Notes: generated by a model not told the origin, from the sequence alone. A stretch of 32,471 bases of DNA from Paludibacteraceae bacterium (GCA_017559385.1 JAFYSK010000032.1:1-32471), one strand, 5' to 3'. Counted from the first letter of the stretch, positions 14,527 through 21,989 are shown. Numbers and translations are program-made.

Positions 14527-14751
14527 ATGAGCGAATTGAATAAACATAAAATTAATTTTTTAGTTGCGCTAATCAACGAATTTGCGCAACGTTTTGGGCT
14601 ATCAAATGTTGATTCTTATCGCTACATTAATCAATATGGTGGTGTACAAATGTTTCTAGAACATTATGATATTTTGCACACCCTTTCTTTTCGCGATATG
14701 GTGGATGGATTAGCAGCTTACTGCAAAAGACAAGGAGGTTACTTAGGATGA
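14527..14751 (+). CDS. DUF3791 family small protein (putative antitoxin)
   Basis: A 74-residue, probably all-helical protein. It has the DUF3791 pattern: helix INFLVALINEFAQRFGLS, then SYRYINQYGGVQMFLEHYDI, then LHTLSFRDMVDGLAAYCKR. It is the first gene of a three-gene operon and overlaps the next by ATGA at 14748-14751, so translation is coupled. DUF3791 proteins are commonly found beside DUF3990 genes; an antitoxin or chaperone-like role is inferred. Confidence 0.8.
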   Translation: MSELNKHKINFLVALINEFAQRFGLSNVDSYRYINQYGGVQMFLEHYDILHTLSFRDMVDGLAAYCKRQGGYLG

Positions 14752-15221
14752 TTCTGTATCACGGTTCAAACATAATTATTGATGTCATTGATTTGACTAA
14801 GTCCAAACGCTATAAAGATTTTGGACAGGCTTTCTATCTATCTTCTGAAAAAGAACAAGCATATAAAATGGCTATCGCTAAAGTTGTGCAATTTGGCGGA
14901 GAGGAATCTGTAACTTCTTTCGAACTTGACGAATCGTGCCTATCTTCTTCAGAATTAAATGTCTTATGCTTTACTGAATATTCACGTGAATGGGCAGAGT
15001 TTGTATTCAATAATCGGGATGAAAATCAAGATTTTTTACATTCATATGATATTGTATATGGACCGATTGCTGATGATTATATTGGTTTGCAGATTCGTGA
15101 TTTCAAACGTCAGAATATTACATTTGAACAGTTTTTGTCAAATATTCGATATCACAAAGGTGTAACTTTCCAATATGCTTTTTGCACGCAAAAGGCAGTT
15201 GATAAATTAGTGAAATTATGA
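14748..15221 (+). CDS. DUF3990 family, ADP-ribosyltransferase-like putative toxin
   Basis: A 157-residue protein. The N-terminus has LYHGS (residues 3-7), whose His is the first residue of an H-Y-x type ADP-ribosyltransferase site, then KRYKDFGQAFYLSS (about 20-33) with the Tyr/Ser of the second motif. The later segment SYDIVYGPIADD (about 100-111) resembles the conserved DUF3990 core. DUF3990 is placed in the ADP-ribosyltransferase clan, so transfer of ADP-ribose from NAD to an unknown target is the likely activity. It sits between two small proteins with ATGA overlaps on both sides (14748 and 15218), suggesting a strictly co-translated toxin module. The whole unit is flanked by direct repeats. 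Confidence 0.8.
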   Translation: MILYHGSNIIIDVIDLTKSKRYKDFGQAFYLSSEKEQAYKMAIAKVVQFGGEESVTSFELDESCLSSSELNVLCFTEYSREWAEFVFNNRDENQDFLHSYDIVYGPIADDYIGLQIRDFKRQNITFEQFLSNIRYHKGVTFQYAFCTQKAVDKLVKL

Positions 15222-15448
15222 CACTTACTGAAGGACAATTTCAATATATGGTAGAAGCAATGACTGCGGATTTAATTCGTTTGGTTGTTGAGAAAGAAAA
15301 CTTGAGTATGCCAGATGCATTTGATAAAGTGTATAATTCATCTACATACCATAATCTTCTTAATCCACTGTCTCAGTTGTACTACCAAAGTCCAGGATAT
15401 GTTTATTCTTTCCTGCAAGCAGAATTAAAAACTGGCAAGATGGAATAA
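15218..15448 (+). CDS. Small partner protein of the DUF3990 module
   Basis: A 76-residue, probably helical protein (MTLTEGQFQYMVEAMTADLI, then SMPDAFDKVYNSSTYHNLL and LYYQSPGYVYSFLQAEL). The ATG overlaps the toxin stop (ATGA at 15218-15221). I recognise this type as the usual third gene of Bacteroidales DUF3791-DUF3990 operons but know no established function. It may be the antitoxin or a second one, since it is the gene immediately coupled to the end of the ADP-ribosyltransferase-like protein. Confidence 0.75.
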   Translation: MTLTEGQFQYMVEAMTADLIRLVVEKENLSMPDAFDKVYNSSTYHNLLNPLSQLYYQSPGYVYSFLQAELKTGKME

Positions 15449-15450
15449 TC

Positions 15451-15516
15451 CTCCCCCTTGCGGAGTGATCCGCTGTATCAACAGACAATCGTGCCCACTC
15501 GCGTAGGCACGATTGT
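15451..15516 (+). repeat. Right direct repeat flanking the DUF3990 module; also its terminator
   Basis: Near-identical to 14378-14442. The stem ACAATCGTGCC (15485-15495) with GGCACGATTGT (15506-15516) is 11 bp and probably ends the operon, though the T-run is poor here (GTTCGTTT). A preceding hairpin, GCGGA-GTGA-TCCGC, is shared. Just after it, at about 15524-15542, an ATTCCTTTGG unit is tandemly duplicated. Confidence 0.85.
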
Positions 15517-15578
15517 TCGTTTATTCCTTTGGTATTCCTTTGGAAAAGGTTGAGAAATGCAAACATCTTGTCGAAATA

Positions 15579-15610
15579 TTTGCACATGTCAAAAAAAAGT
15601 TGTACCTTAG
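15579..15610 (+). promoter_or_regulatory. Promoter of the FPD-repeat protein
   Basis: TTTG at 15579-15582, a 20-nt gap, TACCTTAG at 15603-15610 (one mismatch in the last TTTG), about 22 nt before the ATG at 15633. Confidence 0.6.
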
Positions 15611-15632
15611 CGGTCGGAAAGGAGAAATTACT

Positions 15633-15980
15633 ATGCGTTGGATCTTTACTATCGTTTTGGCACTCCTGTCCATCGGAGTATGGGCAGAGGATGACTGCGT
15701 CATTATCAAGGACGGCAAGGCTATTCCGCTATATGGCAAAGTCAAGATAGTGGAGCACTTCCCCGACCTCAAAGTACAGATAGTAGAACACTTCCCTGAC
15801 CTGGAGATAGTCATCGTTCAACATGCACCCGACGACTGCGGCGAGGTGCAGCTGGTGGAGAGCTTCCCAGATGTCAAAGTGCAGATCGTGGAGCATTTCC
15901 CTGATATCAAAGTCCGCATCGTCCGAGCTTTTCCAGGTATGACCACGGAGTTTAAACGCAGAAAAGCTGCGGGACAGTAG
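15633..15980 (+). CDS. Small secreted protein with IVEHFPD repeats
   Basis: A 115-residue protein. I chose the ATG at 15633 because it gives a signal peptide (MRWIFTIVLALLSIGVWA, residues 1-18) and follows the promoter; the frame is open from 15513. The mature protein is almost wholly built of 11-residue beta-strand-turn units of the type K-V-[QK]-I-V-E-H-F-P-D-[LIV]: three consecutive units at about 36-65, a short APDDCGE insert, then three more at about 71-102, ending in AFPG and a basic tail. A Cys pair (residues about 22 and 68) may form a disulphide. The regular repeat suggests a small beta-solenoid or propeller. The family is widespread as I recall, but I know no name or role for it. 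Confidence 0.75.
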   Translation: MRWIFTIVLALLSIGVWAEDDCVIIKDGKAIPLYGKVKIVEHFPDLKVQIVEHFPDLEIVIVQHAPDDCGEVQLVESFPDVKVQIVEHFPDIKVRIVRAFPGMTTEFKRRKAAGQ

Positions 15981-16010
15981 GTTTTGTAGGTTCAGAGGGC
16001 CCACTGATCT

Positions 16011-16050
16011 CACGGATTATCACGGATTATCACGGATTATCACGGATTAT
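16011..16050. repeat. Four tandem copies of a 10-bp unit CACGGATTAT
   Basis: Perfect CACGGATTAT x4, with a degenerate fifth copy. Elsewhere the same flank (1881, 4000, 17690) has only one or two units, so the number varies between sites. Confidence 0.9.
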
Positions 16051-16065
16051 CAAGGATGACAGTAG

Positions 16066-16380
16066 CTCCTACTCGCAGCAAGCTGCTCGAGAAATCTTAT
16101 AAATCTTACTAGTCGCTACGCTCCTCAAAGCACTCCGTGATATATTACCACCGCTCCACATTTTGGGAACATCCAAAACGTGACCGCTGAATCTTAACTA
16201 CAACGACTCTGATTAGACTCTGATTGGTCTCTGAAATGTGTACCGCTGCATTCCATAAGATTCAGCGCACGAGTATCGCTCAGCGATATGAGGAGCGGTG
16301 GCAATATGTTTCGGAGAACATTAAGCGAACGAAGTGAGCAATGAGATTAATAAGATTTCTGCCCGCAAGGGCTAGGAGAT
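16066..16380 (-). repeat. Structured intergenic repeat, copy D (inverted)
   Basis: Same family as A-C but in the opposite orientation: CCACCGCTCC, ACATTTTGG-GAACAT-CCAAAACGT hairpin, CGCTGAATCTTA, two AATCAGAGTC units (as GACTCTGATT), TAAGATTCAGCG, TATCGC-TCA-GCGATA, GGAGCGGTGG. Outer mini-hairpins are GCAGC-AA-GCTGC on the left and GCCC-GCAA-GGGC on the right, different from those of B and C although their flanks are the same. Confidence 0.85.
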
Positions 16381-16383
16381 AAA

Positions 16384-16450
16384 ACTTTTAAAACCCTTAA
16401 AACTCTTAAAACAGCACCACAGGTGCGATAAAACAAGCGGCTTTGCCGCA
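16384..16450. repeat. TTAAAAC heptamer array with two mini-hairpins
   Basis: AAAACTTTTAAAACCCTTAA-type units, then GCACC-ACA-GGTGC and GCGGC-TTT-GCCGC palindromes. An almost identical block lies at 18046-18118, each directly before a secreted-protein gene. No consensus promoter is visible for the next gene. Confidence 0.7.
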
Positions 16451-16466
16451 CAAACCCCAGTCTAAT

Positions 16467-17618
16467 ATGAAACGAATAGCTATCCTTATTCTTGCGGCAC
16501 TTAGCCTTATGAGCTTCACCGCTAAGCAAGAACGTAACATCAATCGCGCTATCGAAGGCGTCATTGATCAGTTTGATATCGTAGGCCTATCTGCAGCCAT
16601 CGTCAAAGACGGCCAGATAGTCTATAACCACTCGTTTGGCTACAAGGACCTGGAGACCAAGACCCCGCTAGCCAACGACCATATGATGCGCATCGCATCT
16701 ATCTCTAAGTCTTTTACCGCCACATCGCTGATGCAGTTGGTAGAACGAGGCGTCATCTCGCTTGACGACGATGTGAGCGACCTCATCGGCTTTACTATAC
16801 GCAATCCTCATCATCCTGAGGTGCCAATCACGCTGCGCATGATCCTATCGCATACCGCTAGTATCCGCGACAAAGCAGATTACTTCACCCTGGATCATAT
16901 CAATCCTGCTGTCAATGGCGACTGCGCCGACTCCTACTTTGAGTACGCACCTGGCACAGGCTACAACTATTCTAATCTAGGTCTTAACCTGGCAGGTACT
17001 ATCCTAGAGAAAGTGTCAGGCGTGCGCTTTGATCAATATGTCAAGGACAGCGTGATTACTCGTCTTGGTCTAACCGGCGGACACAATGTAGATTGCCTCG
17101 ACCAAACTAAACTAGCGTCGCTCTATACCCGCCGCAATGGTCAGTATGTCAAGTCGGACGCCTATGGCAGCGTAGCACATCGTTTGCCTGACTATATCAT
17201 GGGTTACTCGGCGCCAATGTTCTCGCCAACCGGTGGTGTCAAGATCTCGGCTCACGACCTTGCGCAATACATGATCATGCATATGAACTATGGCCAACTC
17301 AATGGCGTGCGTATCATATCCGAAGAGAGTGCACGACAGATGCAGACACCCGTTTGGATTGCTCAGAAGAAGGGCGAGGACCAATATGGCTTGTGTCTGG
17401 AGGAGTTCCTGAATATGGTGGACGACCCACGCTATCTGCAACCAGGTCACTATCTTGTTGGTCATACGGGTAATGCCTATGGTTTACGTAGCGTGATGAT
17501 CTGGAGTCCGCAAGACCGTTGGGGTATCGTGGCAATGGTCAGCGGCTATACCTGGCAGAAAGACGAGGATGTGCTGCATGCACTGGTTAATGCTATCTAC
17601 GGCGTAGCGGGATTCTAG
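16467..17618 (+). CDS. Serine beta-lactamase-fold hydrolase (class C/esterase type), secreted
   Basis: A 383-residue protein from the ATG at 16467; the frame is open from 16443, but this start gives the signal peptide MKRIAILILAALSLMSFTA. It has the beta-lactamase/transpeptidase-like fold (PF00144): SISK at 78-81 carries the nucleophilic Ser78 and Lys81, YSN at 168-170 (Tyr168), and HTG at 333-335 replaces the KTG of penicillin-binding proteins. Such proteins are DD-peptidases, esterases or beta-lactamases; the motifs are intact, so it is probably active in the periplasm, but the substrate cannot be read from the sequence. It lies between repeat copies D and E with no clear terminator. Sequence quality shows no frameshift. 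Confidence 0.9.
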   Translation: MKRIAILILAALSLMSFTAKQERNINRAIEGVIDQFDIVGLSAAIVKDGQIVYNHSFGYKDLETKTPLANDHMMRIASISKSFTATSLMQLVERGVISLDDDVSDLIGFTIRNPHHPEVPITLRMILSHTASIRDKADYFTLDHINPAVNGDCADSYFEYAPGTGYNYSNLGLNLAGTILEKVSGVRFDQYVKDSVITRLGLTGGHNVDCLDQTKLASLYTRRNGQYVKSDAYGSVAHRLPDYIMGYSAPMFSPTGGVKISAHDLAQYMIMHMNYGQLNGVRIISEESARQMQTPVWIAQKKGEDQYGLCLEEFLNMVDDPRYLQPGHYLVGHTGNAYGLRSVMIWSPQDRWGIVAMVSGYTWQKDEDVLHALVNAIYGVAGF

Positions 17619-17635
17619 CGCAGCGGAGGGGCGGG

Positions 17636-17670
17636 TCAGGAGTTCAGGAGTTCAGGAGTTCAGAGGTTCA
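17636..17670. repeat. Tandem GTTCAGGAG 9-bp array
   Basis: About four units of CAGGAGTTC, the last altered to CAGAGGTTC, leading into GGGCCCACGGATGGCACGGA, the usual left flank of the structured repeat. Confidence 0.8.
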
Positions 17671-17717
17671 GAGGGCCCACGGATGGCACGGATTTTCACG
17701 GATTAGAATGGATTTAA

Positions 17718-18043
17718 TCTCCTACTCGCAGCAAGCTGCTCGAGAAATCTTATAAATCCTATTTCGCATAAATCCACCCAAACCAGCGTGCTCCGCAATC
17801 AATAGCCACCGCTCCCCGTTTTGGGAACATCCAAAACGTGACCGCTGAATCTTAACTACAACGACTCTGATTAGACTCTGATTGGTCTCTGAAATGTGTA
17901 CCGCCACATTTATAAGATTCAATGACTGAGCACGGAACGCGCGGAAGGAATGGTGGTAATCCATTGCGGAGCACATAGAAAAGAGGGATTAGGCGTGGGA
18001 GATGAGATTTATTAGATTTCTGCGAGCTTGCGAGCTAGGAGAT
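17718..18043 (-). repeat. Structured intergenic repeat, copy E (inverted, one hairpin replaced)
   Basis: The core has GCTCCCCGTTTTGG-GAACAT-CCAAAACG, CGCTGAATCTTA and two GACTCTGATT units as in D. The distal hairpin is replaced by an unrelated segment (TCAATGACTGAGCACGGAAC onward) and the outer arm reads CCATT rather than CCGCT, so the family is modular. Outer mini-hairpins are GCAGC-AA-GCTGC on the left and GCGAGC-TTGCGAGCT on the right. Confidence 0.8.
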
Positions 18044-18045
18044 AA

Positions 18046-18118
18046 AACCCTTAAAACTTTTAAAACTCTTAAAACAGCACCACAGGTGCGATAAAACAAG
18101 CGGCGAAGCCGCATAAAA
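18046..18118. repeat. TTAAAAC heptamer array with two mini-hairpins (second copy)
   Basis: Nearly the same as 16384-16450: heptamer units, GCACC-ACA-GGTGC, then GCGGC-GAA-GCCGC. Against GCGGC-TTT-GCCGC of the other copy only the loop differs. It lies immediately before the ATG at 18121. Confidence 0.75.
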
Positions 18119-18120
18119 CA

Positions 18121-19155
18121 ATGAAACTATACACTACTATCACAGCATTGCTGTTGGCTTGCAGCGCTTGGGCGGCCGATATGTATTACGACGGCTTGTA
18201 TTTTAATATCATCAGCGAAAACGAACTCATTTTGGTCCACCATGGAGATGTGGTTGAGGAATACGATTACCTGGAATATTATCTGACGGTAGAAAATAAC
18301 TATACCAATCTCAATCCTCGGATTGTTATACCCGATAGACTAAACTATAATGGTGTGACCTATACGGTTACTACCATTGATTATAGTGCTTTTATGGGCT
18401 GCAAGCATCTGACGCATATCACTATGCCTGAGACTATTACTAGAATCGAAGGTGCAGCTTTTGAAGGCTGCTCGTCGCTGGTGTCTATCAATCTGCCAGA
18501 GGGACTAAGCTATCTGGGTTATCGTGCGTTCTTTGGCTGCGTGTCGCTTAGCAATCTTACGCTGCCTTCCACTATAGAGGATATTAATTATGGTGCTTTG
18601 GATAGTACTGCTTGGCTAGCCAATCAACCCAATGGAGTGGTGTATATCAACGATATCCTGTATGGCTATAATGGTAAGCTGCCTAATAGCGCTTTTATTA
18701 GGGTGAAGGACGGCACTCGTAAGATTGCTGATGAAGCATTTGCCTACTGCACGCAGCTATACTATATCGCTATTCCTGGTAGTGTGAAAACAATCGGAAG
18801 GTCGGCTTTTTATGGTTGTACATCCTTGGCTAGAGTAGATTTTTCACCTGGTCTAGAAGATCTATTTGGCGATGCTTTTGCAGGCTGCAAGTCGTTGACT
18901 CATTTGGTTTTGCCTGACGGACTGAAGTGGATAGAATGTGTGCATTTGGATGGTTGTGATGCCTTGCAGAGTGTGACTATACCTGCTAGTGTGGAGGAAG
19001 TGTCTTCGGGCGGCAATGAATGCTATACGAGTGTGAGTCCATCTGTGACGATTCGTTATGCTGGAACCAAAGCCCAATGGGATGATATAGCAGGATATCT
19101 ATTTGAAGATGAAGCATCTACGCCTACGGTCATCTGCTCTGACGGCAAGTACTAA
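18121..19155 (+). CDS. BspA-like leucine-rich repeat protein (344 residues)
   Basis: Signal peptide MKLYTTITALLLACSAWA (residues 1-18). LRR_5-type repeats of about 23 residues run from about residue 80 to 310, with the usual pattern I-x-x-x-A-F-x-G-C-x-S-L-x-x-[IV]-x-[LI]-P. A non-LRR insert (about 165-200, VVYINDILYGYNGK) interrupts them, as is common in this family and as also seen in the 1020-residue LRR protein here. The C-terminus (YAGTKAQWDDIAG, ending VICSDGKY) has the same AGT-x-x-QW and CSDG signature as that protein. BspA-like proteins act in adhesion and host or matrix binding. No consensus promoter is visible upstream. The strong terminator follows at 19209-19248. Confidence 0.9.
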   Translation: MKLYTTITALLLACSAWAADMYYDGLYFNIISENELILVHHGDVVEEYDYLEYYLTVENNYTNLNPRIVIPDRLNYNGVTYTVTTIDYSAFMGCKHLTHITMPETITRIEGAAFEGCSSLVSINLPEGLSYLGYRAFFGCVSLSNLTLPSTIEDINYGALDSTAWLANQPNGVVYINDILYGYNGKLPNSAFIRVKDGTRKIADEAFAYCTQLYYIAIPGSVKTIGRSAFYGCTSLARVDFSPGLEDLFGDAFAGCKSLTHLVLPDGLKWIECVHLDGCDALQSVTIPASVEEVSSGGNECYTSVSPSVTIRYAGTKAQWDDIAGYLFEDEASTPTVICSDGKY

Positions 19156-19208
19156 TGTTAGAACCAATGAACACATTTTTTTATGTAATAGTGCAATTAT
19201 GTAATTAT

Positions 19209-19248
19209 AAAACAAAAGAGCCACCTTTCGGGTGGCTCTTTTGTTTTT
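19209..19248 (+). terminator. Strong intrinsic terminator after the LRR gene
   Basis: AAAACAAAAGAGCCACC (19209-19225) pairs with GGTGGCTCTTTTGTTTT (from 19231), a 17-bp stem ending in T5; probably bidirectional. Confidence 0.95.
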
Positions 19249-19249
19249 A

Positions 19250-19580
19250 AGTGAGATATGTATTAAAACAGGTTTCGTAGGATAAGTTTCTCAAATATTA
19301 TCTCCCTAACCCTAGCGCAAAGGTAGCGCAAGGGTAGCTAAAAGCCCCCTCATCGCCTCTCGGCGGTTTGAAGGGGTTTATGCGGTGCGCCGCGTTTTAG
19401 GAGTTTTAAGGGTTTTAGTCGCACCTGTGGTGCTGTTTTAAAAGTTTTAAAAGTTTTAGAGGTTGAGTAGGATGGAGTAGGATGGAGGAGAGTTGTTAAA
19501 GGTTTTAAAGGTATGAAACAGCAGCTTTACTGCAAGTAAAATAGTAACAGAGGGCGTTTTTTTTCAGATATATAAAAATA
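19250..19580. repeat. Gene-free stretch with GTTTTAA repeats and variable mini-hairpins
   Basis: Contains GCGCAAGGGTAGC repeats (about 19315-19335), GCGG-TGCG-CCGC (about 19381), GTTTTAAGGGTTTTAG repeats, GCACC-TGT-GGTGC (about 19422-19434), a GAGTAGGATG tandem (19466-19485) and a GCAG-CTTTA-CTGC hairpin (about 19522). No gene seen. Confidence 0.6.
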
Positions 19581-19582
19581 TA

Positions 19583-19614
19583 TTTGTAAAATTTAAAAAA
19601 TATGTGTATCTTTG
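19583..19614 (+). promoter_or_regulatory. Promoter of the DUF4836-like lipoprotein
   Basis: TTTG at 19583-19586, a 20-nt gap, TATCTTTG at 19607-19614, about 55 nt before the ATG at 19677. Confidence 0.8.
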
Positions 19615-19676
19615 CAGCGTAGATTGGAATATTCTGAAATTAAAGTATAATATTAACCATTTTTAAAACACGCCAG

Positions 19677-21128
19677 ATGATGAAAAAGTTTTATCTTAAG
19701 AGTTTGCTAGTGTGTGTGCTAGCATTATTGCTTTCTTCATGTGCAGAAGAGTACACTAAAGTTATTCCTGCGGATGCCATCGCCGTAGCAGAATTAGACG
19801 TGAAGTCTATACTGAAAAAATCGAATCTAGGTTCGCACGAAGACAAATTGAAAGATATATTAAATGTTCTGAAAAAAGAAGATAAACAGTTACGCAATTT
19901 AATCAATGTTATTGAGAGTGGTCAGTCTGGAGTAGATTGGCTTAAACCTGCGTATATGTTTTTGGATGGTGAGCATCCATATTTGGTATTAGCAGTTGAT
20001 AATAAAAAAGATCTAGAAAGTAGTATTTTGTCTCTCTCTACCAAATATGACAGGTTTCAAGTTCTCTATGATGGAGAAATATCTTGGATAGAACTTGATG
20101 GAGAGCTAATAGGTGCTTTAACGAAGAGTACATTGATTATCGGTGATGAAGATTCTAGATCTATCTATCGTAACATGTTGGAGCATAATAGAGATCCATT
20201 CTTTGGCTCAGAAGCTGGTAAACTGTTTGAAAAGCATGCAGGTGATGCTACAGTATTAGTAAACATGCAGGCAGTTCCTTTAGATATCAAACGCGAACTA
20301 TGCAGAGAATTAGAGTATGAGTTGGGTGATATCGATGGATTAGATGATATGTATGATCAACTCTTTGAGTTGCAAGCAGTGGCTAATTTGAAGTTTGAGA
20401 AAGGAAAGGCATCTGTCAATCTCTATACAGAAAATATGAGTGATGACCTAACTAATGTATGTGGTAAAATAGATACTGATGAGTTGGAGCAAGTACCAGC
20501 TAATGATCTTATCGGTTTGATGGCTCTCTCACTGAATGGTTCAAGAACTTACGAATACATGGAGGATATATTGAATGCTGTTAGACGCGAATTGGATTAT
20601 GAAGATCGAGAGTTGCTACGTATGCTGGTTGATGTGTTGAAGAATACTAATGGAACCGGTGTTGCCTCTATATCAGGTGAGATAGATGTAGATGAACCTG
20701 AGGTGTTGTGTCTATTGCCAGTATCCAAGCGTAAGGTAACTGATGTGCTAGACTACTTGGGTGAAGATCTACCATATATGTATAGGCTGGTAGGTGATAC
20801 TGAACATGCAGCCATTACCAATATCTCTGGTTATTCATATGGTAATGTATCTAATGGTTTTGAAAATGCATCTAAAGCTAAGTCATGCTGCGCATATTGT
20901 TATTTGAATTTGAGACCTGTAGCAGATTGGATAGTACGCGAGTCTAGCAGAGAATATCGAGGCGATGTTTCAGTAGCGTTAAGTAGTTTGGATTATGCTG
21001 ATTTTAAATTGGATGAAACCTTTGGTATGAGTTTGAATCTATACTTAACCGATGATTCAGATAATGTGCTTGCTGTAGTAGTGGATAAGGCAGTGAATTT
21101 TGTTTATGACCATTTGTCTGACTTTTAA
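19677..21128 (+). CDS. Lipoprotein of the DUF4836 type
   Basis: A 483-residue protein with signal peptide and lipobox LLLSSC (lipidated Cys 22). Two adjacent ATGs (19677 and 19680) are possible starts; the choice changes one residue. The mature N-terminus YTKVIPADAIAVAELDVKSI is typical of DUF4836 lipoproteins of Bacteroidales (IPADA-x-x-V-x-x-[IL]-D). The body is acidic alpha/beta sequence, with GVASISGEIDVDEPEVLCLL and MSLNLYLTDDSDNVL near the end. Probably on the periplasmic or outer face of the envelope; function unknown. Monocistronic, with its own promoter (19583-19614) and terminator (21145-21190). The family call is from memory of the N-terminal motif and length, so moderate. Confidence 0.75.
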   Translation: MMKKFYLKSLLVCVLALLLSSCAEEYTKVIPADAIAVAELDVKSILKKSNLGSHEDKLKDILNVLKKEDKQLRNLINVIESGQSGVDWLKPAYMFLDGEHPYLVLAVDNKKDLESSILSLSTKYDRFQVLYDGEISWIELDGELIGALTKSTLIIGDEDSRSIYRNMLEHNRDPFFGSEAGKLFEKHAGDATVLVNMQAVPLDIKRELCRELEYELGDIDGLDDMYDQLFELQAVANLKFEKGKASVNLYTENMSDDLTNVCGKIDTDELEQVPANDLIGLMALSLNGSRTYEYMEDILNAVRRELDYEDRELLRMLVDVLKNTNGTGVASISGEIDVDEPEVLCLLPVSKRKVTDVLDYLGEDLPYMYRLVGDTEHAAITNISGYSYGNVSNGFENASKAKSCCAYCYLNLRPVADWIVRESSREYRGDVSVALSSLDYADFKLDETFGMSLNLYLTDDSDNVLAVVVDKAVNFVYDHLSDF

Positions 21129-21144
21129 TCAAACTCACTAATAC

Positions 21145-21190
21145 AAAAAATCACCCCGCAGGTCGTTGGACTTGTGGGGTGATTTTTTTT
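21145..21190 (+). terminator. Strong intrinsic terminator after the DUF4836-like gene
   Basis: AAAAAATCACCCCGCA (21145-21160) pairs with the TGTGGGGTGA segment near 21173-21182, followed by T8. Confidence 0.95.
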
Positions 21191-21302
21191 TGGGTGTAGA
21201 GTGTATTTCTTTCTACAAGAAGTGGGAGCGTAGCGATAGTATGGGCTGCATAGCGCGTTGTTCAGCAAGCAATAAAACGACTCAAACTGGACTGTTTTGA
21301 TA

Positions 21303-21385
21303 TAGAGTCATGAACCTCTTAGTATCATTCCTCCCTTACTAGGGGGAATGTATACATACTAAGAAGGGTTCTTAACACGACTCTA
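21303..21385. other. 83-nt long imperfect hairpin
   Basis: Nested complementary segments: TAGAGTC (21303-21309) with GACTCTA (21379-21385); GAACC (21312-21316) with GGTTC (21367-21371); CTTAGTAT (21318-21325) with ATACTAAG (21356-21363); CATTCC (21326-21331) with GGAATG (21345-21350), closing near TTACTA. No ORF, promoter or T-tail was found with it. It could be a structured RNA element or a relic of a mobile palindrome. Confidence 0.6.
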
Positions 21386-21447
21386 ATCAAAGCCCCCACC
21401 ATAACCGTTTAAAGAGTTTTTAAGGGTTGAGGAGTGTTGAGGATAAC

Positions 21448-21560
21448 GCTTCGCTCTTCTTAGCCACAAGGGCACGATAACGCTTCGCTCTTCCTTCGGA
21501 GTTCCTTCGGAGTTCTTTCGGCATAAAGGGCTCGATAACGCTTTGCTCTCCCTTTGGCAG
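21448..21560. repeat. Inverted relative of the 4996-5097 repeat, with TTCCTTCGGAG units
   Basis: GATAACGCTTCGCTCTTCTT, AGCCACAAGGGCACGATAAC, then GCTTCGCTC again and tandem TTCCTTCGGAG units. It is the reverse complement of the 34-bp unit at 4996-5097. Nearby, at 21592-21620, AATCGCACCAA is tandemly duplicated. The stretch 21192-21751 has no gene; an isolated TATCTTTG at 21672-21679 lacks a -33 box. Confidence 0.7.
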
Positions 21561-21751
21561 AAATATAGTATTATTATTGTGTTGACTTATGGAATCGCAC
21601 CAAATCGCACCAAATCGCGACAGAAACTAACAGAAAGTGCCCAATCCGCTCAATGGGGGTGTTGGATGTATTATCTTTGCACTCGAATTCGGTAAGCGAG
21701 AAGTTTTTTTGATAAAAATAATCTACTTTTTATAAAAAAACTCACCACGTT

Positions 21752-21783
21752 CTTGCGTATTCGGAAAAAAAATACTAAATTTG
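21752..21783 (+). promoter_or_regulatory. Promoter of the poly-G leader and giant protein
   Basis: CTTG at 21752-21755, a 20-nt gap, TAAATTTG at 21776-21783. No other consensus promoter lies between here and the ATG at 21990. Confidence 0.65.
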
Positions 21784-21805
21784 CACCCGAAAATAAATGT
21801 ATACC

Positions 21806-21919
21806 ATGAAAGTCAACATAAATCTCCGTTCAGGTGTTATTTCTTTGATTTCAGCCCTTCAAAATGGGGGGGGGGGTATTTGTCGTAATTTTACAGAAAG
21901 TCCGTTCTACAGAATGTAA
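21806..21919 (+). CDS. 37-residue leader ORF containing an 11-G tract
   Basis: Starts MKVNINLRSGVISLISALQN, then a Gly run encoded by G11 (21866-21876), then ICRNFTESPFYRM and TAA at 21917-21919, nine nt before a terminator hairpin. It begins about 20 nt after the promoter. Changing the G count changes where translation stops: with 12 G it ends at the TAA at 21886-21888 of the present numbering; with 10 or 13 G it runs to the TGA at 21942-21944, inside the hairpin loop. It could be a regulatory leader peptide; alternatively a chance ORF. No family recognised. Confidence 0.45.
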   Translation: MKVNINLRSGVISLISALQNGGGGICRNFTESPFYRM

Positions 21920-21927
21920 TACATATT

Positions 21928-21958
21928 GCAGAGCCTATTTGTGATAGGTTCTGCTTTT
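21928..21958 (+). terminator. Terminator/attenuator between leader ORF and giant gene
   Basis: GCAGAGCCTAT (21928-21938) pairs with ATAGGTTCTGC (21944-21954) around TTGTG, with one G-U pair, followed by T4 (21955-21958). It lies 31 nt before the next ATG, inside what seems to be a single transcript, so it may act as an attenuator. Confidence 0.75.
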
Positions 21959-21989
21959 GCATTGATATAAATATATTAATTAAAATACC

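Noticed and set aside
15999-16050. Phage attachment site at the CACGGATTAT repeats
   Set aside because: It is a simple tandem array shared with several repeat flanks; no integrase or tRNA is near.
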